Positions 1 to 6,500 of a stretch of 9,150 nt of DNA are shown piece by piece (the first letter of the stretch is position 1; each line of letters starts with the position of its first letter). Below the pieces are notes generated by a model. The model was not told the DNA's origin and searched no databases. It worked only from the letters and a program-made list of their open reading frames with translations. Origin of the DNA: an uncultured Saprospiraceae bacterium (GTDB lineage: Bacteria > Bacteroidota > Bacteroidia > Chitinophagales > Saprospiraceae); assembly GCA_937967535.1 (NCBI GenBank), contig CALCMV010000307.1, positions 1 through 9,150 on the forward strand, in the 5' to 3' direction. A program made the position numbers and the translations under genes.

Positions 1-331
1 TGTAAAATAATCCAAATATTAATTTTTTTCTCGTGGACAATTTTTTGATAATGATTTTTTTAGATAAAATTTATAATTCAAAAAAAAAGAGAAAAATCAT
101 TACAAATAACTGCTAATCAAATTAATACAATTTAAAAATAATTAAACCTGACGTATATCCGATAACTATCGGGACATTATCAATAACTTATGCTGATTTG
201 CATTTCACCTTGAATTATTTTTATTGCAATTTTTATTTTACTGATAAACAGCAAATTATGTCTTCGTTAGCCTAATTACCTAATTTCCCAGTTCCCCAAT
301 GTCCAAAGTTCAGTAGAGTAGTGCGGTGTAC
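1..331. other. AT-rich region without a gene
   Basis: No credible coding sequence, RNA gene or promoter is visible. Two weak inverted repeats occur: TAATGATTTTT (49-59) with AAAAATCATTA (92-102), which may be chance in such AT-rich DNA, and the short palindrome at 159-172. The region lies beyond the terminator of the giant gene. Confidence 0.6.
159..172. repeat. short palindrome CCGATAACTATCGG
   Basis: CCGATA and TATCGG form a 6-bp hairpin around AC. It differs by one base from the core of the perfect palindrome at 7792-7805 in the other intergenic region, which suggests a small dispersed intergenic repeat family. Function unknown. Confidence 0.55.
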
Positions 332-363
332 AAAAAAAGGGCTTCCGAAACCGGAAACCCTTT
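332..363 (-). terminator. intrinsic terminator of the giant surface-protein gene
   Basis: Read on the minus strand, AAAGGGTTTCCG (363-352) pairs with CGGAAGCCCTTT (347-336) around a four-base loop. The stem has 12 pairs with one G.U, and a run of seven T follows (338-332, overlapping the stem base). It lies about 200 nt past the TAG stop at 561-563, so the mRNA would carry a long 3' untranslated region that includes the 18-bp repeat array. The plus strand lacks an equal T run, so termination is mainly for minus-strand transcripts. Confidence 0.88.
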
Positions 364-370
364 CTTGGCT

Positions 371-385
371 ATTCGCAAAGCGAAT
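371..385. other. small hairpin ATTCGC-AAA-GCGAAT
   Basis: A perfect 6-bp stem with a three-base loop lies between the tandem repeat array and the terminator, so it would be the penultimate hairpin of the giant gene's mRNA. No T run follows, so it is not itself a terminator. Confidence 0.55.
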
Positions 386-425
386 TTAGATGTAAAACTT
401 CAACTATATTATTGTGTTTTTTTGA

Positions 426-558
426 AGTTATAGTTGAGTTTAGAGTTATAGTTGAGTTTAGAGCTATAGTTGAGTTTAGAGTTATAGTTGAGTTTAGAGT
501 TATAGTTGAGTTTAGAGCTATAGTTAATTTTAGAGTTATAGTTGAAGTTAAAGTTGAA
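426..558 (-). repeat. 18-bp tandem repeat array in the 3' untranslated region
   Basis: Seven 18-bp units (426-551) plus a partial unit to about 558 follow the plus-strand consensus AGTTATAGTTGAGTTTAG. Variants are AGCTAT in units 3 and 6, AATTTT in unit 6, and a degenerate last unit. The array ends two bases before the stop codon of the giant gene. A single inverted copy of the unit core (AACTTCAACTATA) sits at 396-408 and could pair with 537-549. In the minus-strand mRNA the array lies between stop codon and terminator. Confidence 0.9.
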
Positions 559-560
559 CG

Positions 561-3500
561 CTACTTGGGTATGCCGGAGAAACTACCATTATTCCCAAAC
601 CATATGCCTTTATCAGCACCATTTACATCGCCGTCAAGGTTGTAATCGCCGCGTAGATATTGGTCGAATTTACCGTTTTCTTCTACCCAAATCGTTTTGT
701 CATTACCGTTGATGTCATAGCCTGTCGGGTCGGTAATCTGTGAGCCGTCGCCTGCGGGCATTGCCCATATGCCGTTTGACATTTGAGACTGACCAAGACC
801 GGTTTGAGTGTTGTAGCTGTCTTTGTCGCGGAGGTCGAGCGTGAGTTCGCCGCCATCACCGATATTGACGGGGGTTGGAGACATAGCCGCCATGTGGTTG
901 CGATGTTCTACGACAATGTACAGTGCATCAGCAGTCAAACCTGCCAATGGCAATGTACCTTCAGGGAATATCACGCTACCATCATCTAACAAAAGACCTG
1001 CAATTCTACCTACCAAGCTATTGGCATCTATATTAGTACGGAAGTTGACCAATACCCAATCCACTACTGCTGCATCGTATTGTGCTTCGATAGTTTCATA
1101 GTTGGCATCTGTCCAGCCTGCGCCTTCTGTTCCGTTGTAATTCCACGGAGCAGTGTGGTATGGCTGACCTGCCGGATTTATTACTGCGATATTGCTACTA
1201 GGTGTTTGACCGGGCAGTAAGCCTCTGTCGTTGAGGTTGGTATTCATGCTGATACCTTGTAGCGCACCGGCAAGGTATACTTGTACTTCTACTTTTGCTT
1301 CCAGACGTTGTATGAGGATGTTGACGGTTGCTTTGGCAGTATTGCCCGAAGCGTCTGTCAGCATGTAAGAGAAGAAATCAGGACCGATATAGCCGTTGTT
1401 TGCTGTATAGATGAAGGTGCCGTCTGTATTTAGCGTGACATTTGCGCCTTGGTCACTCAGGATGTTTGGACTCATAATATCCTCATTATAAGCTATGTAA
1501 GTGAGGCTTTCGCCGTCTGTATCGTAGTCGTTGAGCGTGACATCGCCATTGATTTGACCGTTTTCTTCTATGGCAAAGAAATCGTCGCCACCAAATGGCA
1601 TACCGTTCATATCTTCGATGACAGTGATGTACATATTAGCAGTAGCACATACCACAGGCGCAGCATCTGTACATACTTCATACTCAAATTGGTCTTTTCC
1701 TACATAGTCCTCTATCGGTGTGTACTCATAAGTACCATCTGCATGGAGGATAAGACTACCATGCTGCGGCATTGTTACCGGAGTGGTACTCATGACCAAA
1801 TTGGCATCGCCGATTGCTGCATCATTTACGAGCAAGTTGCCCGTCCATGTAGTAGCCGTATTTTTGAGGAAGCCATCGCTATGATTAGACAGTAATAGCG
1901 GACCTGCACCCACTGCACCGAGTGCATCATCATTATTTAAAACCAGTGGGTCGTGAATGATAGAGATAACGCCGATTGTGGTTGTGGCATTAATACATTC
2001 TAAATCGGCATCACAAATTTGATATTCAAATTGGTCAAGACCAATAAAACCTGCGTCGGGAACGTACTCGTATGCACCTGATGGGAAGAAGAATAATCTA
2101 CCATGTGCGGGTTCAGATACTAACTGAATGGTCACATTATAATCATAAGGATTAATGTCATTTCCAAATACATTTCCGCGTACTGCCTGATTTCTCATTG
2201 TAACATTATCGTCATTGATAGCGATAGCGTCGAGTCCTGATAAAGACGAACAAATGTCTGTCTGCGTTACCATCATGCTGCCATTGGTAGCACAGCCGTC
2301 GCAGTCAGTCACTGTGAATGTGTATACGCCCGGAGCCGTTACGGTCAAGGTGTTGGTTTGTTCGCCACCTGCCCATAGGAAAGTACCTGTATCAGAACCA
2401 CAAGAGCTATTGAATGTGGTATTAGGACGGATAGTTACATTGCCATTGGTGCAAGTCAATGTAATGTTACCGATAGCGGGTGGTGTATTGCATGCCGATA
2501 CATCGCAACCGTCAGGAATACCGTTGCCGTCACTATCCATATTGTCATCGAAACCGGGGCATAGATCATCAATATTACAAACACCATCGTTGTCGTCATC
2601 ACCCGGAAATGAACCGCCTGTACAATCTGTGACACAAGTATTTTGACAAACTTCGGTCTGAATACCAAAGTATCTTCCGATGTAAATCTTGGAGAAGGTC
2701 GGGTCGTTGGTTGGCGAGTTGGAACCTGTACCGTATTCGATGACGATTTTGTCAATACAATCGGTAAATTCGACCAAGATGCTTTCATCCTGACCGGAAC
2801 CGGCAGAGTTGGTGGTGGCTTCTGCACAATTACCGCTGATGGTTACGTTGCCATCCAATGAAGTAATGGTCGGCAAAATCTGTGTTTGACTTGCACCGAG
2901 CAAACCATATACACATACTGCTTCTTGCTGTTTGGAACTGCCATCTTTTCTATCCAAATCCACAATATCAAATATAACATTGCCGGATGCCTGAGAAAGA
3001 TTGTAACAAAGCACTAATAGGTCATCAACATCATGTGGGTCAATGCCAATTTCGATACCTGAACCATCTTCTCTTGTACGCTCCAGAATATTGTCCGAAT
3101 CTGAAATATTGATATTGAATGTCTGCTCACCATCGGAGAATGAACCTGAGCGGCTAGCTTCTTGGAAGGTATTGCCGGATTCTTCAAAATCCAAAGAGAA
3201 ATCCATACAAACTTCGCAGCCATCAGGTATACCATCGCTATCGGCATCGGCAAAATCATCGAAGCCCGGGCATATATCATCTACATCACAAACACCGTCG
3301 CCATCTGAATCGCCGCCCGAACCGCAGTTTACAACACAAAGGTCTTGACAAACTTCGGTCTGAATACCTAATTGTTCGCCGATATAGATTTTAGAATAAC
3401 TCGGATGGGCTGTTGGTGAATTGGAACCTGTACCGTATTCGATAACGATTCTATCAATACATTGCGTAAATTCTACCAGAATACTCTCATCTCTACCGGA

Positions 3501-6500
3501 TGCGGCAGAGTTGGTAGTAGCTTCTGCACAGTTGCCATCAATATCTACATTACCATCCAATGAAGTGATGGTCGGTAGAATTGGTACGGGATTGTTACCC
3601 AAGAAACCAAATACACAAACGGCTTCCTGCTGTCTTGAATTGCCGTCTTTTCTATCCAAATCAAGGATGTCAAAAATAACATTGGCAGAGGCTTGTGAAA
3701 GGTCGTAAGTAATTGTTACTATATCGTCCGTATCGTTGGGGTCAATGCCTATCAAGAGTCCTCTTTCTGATTCATCTGTATCCTCCAGAATCTGGTCATT
3801 ATCCTCAATCATAATGTCGAATGTCTGCTCGCCTACGACAAAAGAGCCTGATGTGCTGTTTGTCATCCAGTTATTTCCACCTTGCGAGAAATCAAGGTCG
3901 TAATCCACACAAGTTTCACAACCGTCAGGAATACCGTCACCGTCTGCATCTGCATTATCATTGAAGCCGGGGCATATATCATCTACATCGCATACACCGT
4001 CGTTGTCGCTGTCGCCGGCACCGGGAGCCGAGCCGCCGCCACAATCAACCAGACAAGCGTTTTCGCAAACAAATGTGGAGAAACCCAAATCTTTTCCGAT
4101 GGTAATTTTAGAATAACTTGGGTCGTTTGTGGGAGAGTTAGAACCTGTACCATATTCGATAACGATTCTATCAATACAATCCGTAAAAGAAACAAGTATG
4201 CTTTCGTCTCTGCCGGATGCAGCAGAGTTGGTCATGGCTTCTGCACAATTACCGTCAATAGCCACACTACCGTCCAATGAAGTGATGGTCGGGAGGATTG
4301 GCGTTTGATTGTTACCCAAGAAACCAAATACACAAACAGCTTCCTGTTGTCTTGAATTACCGTCTTTTCTATCCAAATCAACGATGTCAAAAATAACATT
4401 GCTGGATATTTGCGAAAGATTGTAAGTAATAAGCACTTGGTCATTGACATCCTGCGGCTCAATGCCAATACTCAAACCGGAGTTATTTTCATAAGTATCT
4501 ACCAAAATCCCGTCAGGGTTTGCTATGTTGATGTCAAATGTTTGATTAGCTACTGTAAAATTGCCCGATGTAGCATTGGTATGCCAGTCAATACCGCTAT
4601 CATCAAAGTTCAAAGTATTTTCTTCGCATACAGCGGGTGTACCTGCACATGGCACACATACCGCACCACCACAAGTCAATACTGTTTCTACATCATTAAT
4701 AGTCAATGGATTACCATCATCACATGCTTGTGTAATACTTGGTGCATTATCACAAGTCAATGTAACACATGAAGGATTACATGATTTGGTTACAAAACCA
4801 AATTCATCAGCAATATATATTTTAGAATAACTTGGGTCACTCACAGGAGAATTATTACCTGAACCATACTCAATAATGATTCTATCTACACACTCCGTAA
4901 ATTCGACCAAAATACTTTCTGCTCTACCCGAATCACGAGAATCTGTTGTAGCTTCCGCACAATTGCCATTGATATCAACACTACCATCTAAAGAAGTAAT
5001 TACAGGTAATACCTCTATACCCGGACCACTTGCCCCATCAAGAATACCAATGATACAAACGCCTTCCTGCTGATTGGATTGACCCGGAGAAGTTTTGAAA
5101 TCAAGGTCTCTGATTGAGAAAGAGACGAAATCCACCGTTTGTGATAAATCGTATGTAATTGTTACTACATCATCTAGGTCATTTGGGTCAATACCAATTC
5201 TGACACCACTAGCCGATTCAGTCGAAAACGGACCTTCTACCTCATCACTAAATAAGATATTATCACTATCATCTATGCTAATACTATAAGTGATTCCACC
5301 AACAGTGTATGTACCTGAAAGTGCATTATCTTGCCAGACAATACCACTATCACTGAAATCCAAAGTATTTTCTTCGCAAGAAATCTCTACATCTTGACCC
5401 TGACATGGTACGCATATACTAGCATCGCAAGCGACTTCCTGCATATCATTAATGGTGCATGGGTCGCCGTCATTACAAGCTACTGTGGTGGTGCTACCAT
5501 TAGAACAATCTTGTAATGTACCCTGACATGGTACGCATATACTACCATCGCAAGCAACTTCCTGCATATCATTAATGGTGCATGGGTCGCCATCATTACA
5601 AGCTACTGTGGTGGTGCTACCATTAGAACAATCTTGTAATGTACCCTGACATGGTACGCAGATGCTAGCATCGCAAGCAACTTCTTGCACATCATTAATA
5701 GTGCATGGGTCGCCGTCGTCACAAGCTACTGTGGTGCTTGGTCCGTTTGAACAATCAGGCGTAGTCGTACCTTGACATGGTACACAGATGCTACCATCGC
5801 AAGCGACTTCCTGCGTATCACCAATCGTACATGGGTCGCCATCGTCACAGGCTACTGTGGTCGTAGTTCCCGAAGTACAATCTTCCAAAGTACCCTGACA
5901 TGGTACACATATGCTGCCGTCGCAGTCAGAAACAGTTTGTAGGTCATTGAGGGTACATGGGTCGCCATCGTCACAAGCGACTACCGAAGTCGGTGCATCA
6001 GCACAATCAGCCGATTCACCTTGACATGGAATACACACGCTGCCATCACAATCCAAGATGGTTTCTTGGTCATTCACTGTACATGGGTTGCCATCGTCGC
6101 AAGTTTGCACTGTTGTCGGACCGGTAGCACAGTCAGGACAAGCTCCTTGCCCTACATTGACATTGATAGATTGAGAAGAACCACCTACCATTACCATAAA
6201 AGTATTAATACCGGGATTGGTAGGGGTGTAAGTCAATATAGCTTCACCATTTGCGTTGGTGCTTGCTGTTCCTGTAAATGAGTTTGTTCCACCCACTGTG
6301 AAAGTTACGGGTGCATCAGGGACAGGATTGCCACTAACATCCGTAACCACTAAGGTCAGTGAAGAAGGCGTACCCGCCATAAATGTACCGGGAATAAAAG
6401 CAAAGAAGAGGTTATTAGGATTTACAGTAGTTATCATAAAGCCGGAAGTAGTACCGTCAGAAGTCGTTACTGTAATCATATCCGTACCCGGATTGGTCGG

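Noticed and set aside
49..102. Inverted repeat TAATGATTTTT / AAAAATCATTA as a regulatory hairpin or terminator
   Set aside because: The arms are only A/T-rich 11-mers separated by 32 bases in very AT-rich DNA, so chance is a sufficient explanation.
426..558. Regularly repeated short units suggesting a CRISPR array
   Set aside because: The units are contiguous 18-mers with no unique spacers and no cas genes nearby; it is a simple tandem repeat.
412..645. Plus-strand reading frame of 77 codons with VIVEFR repeats
   Set aside because: It is the translation of the 18-bp array and overlaps the end of the giant gene; there is no start context or independent support.
1449..1895. Long plus-strand reading frames within the giant gene (also 2215-2646, 3882-4280, 4410-4772)
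   Set aside because: They recur at the same place in repeated modules and carry no recognisable domain, so they are antisense shadows of the coding strand.
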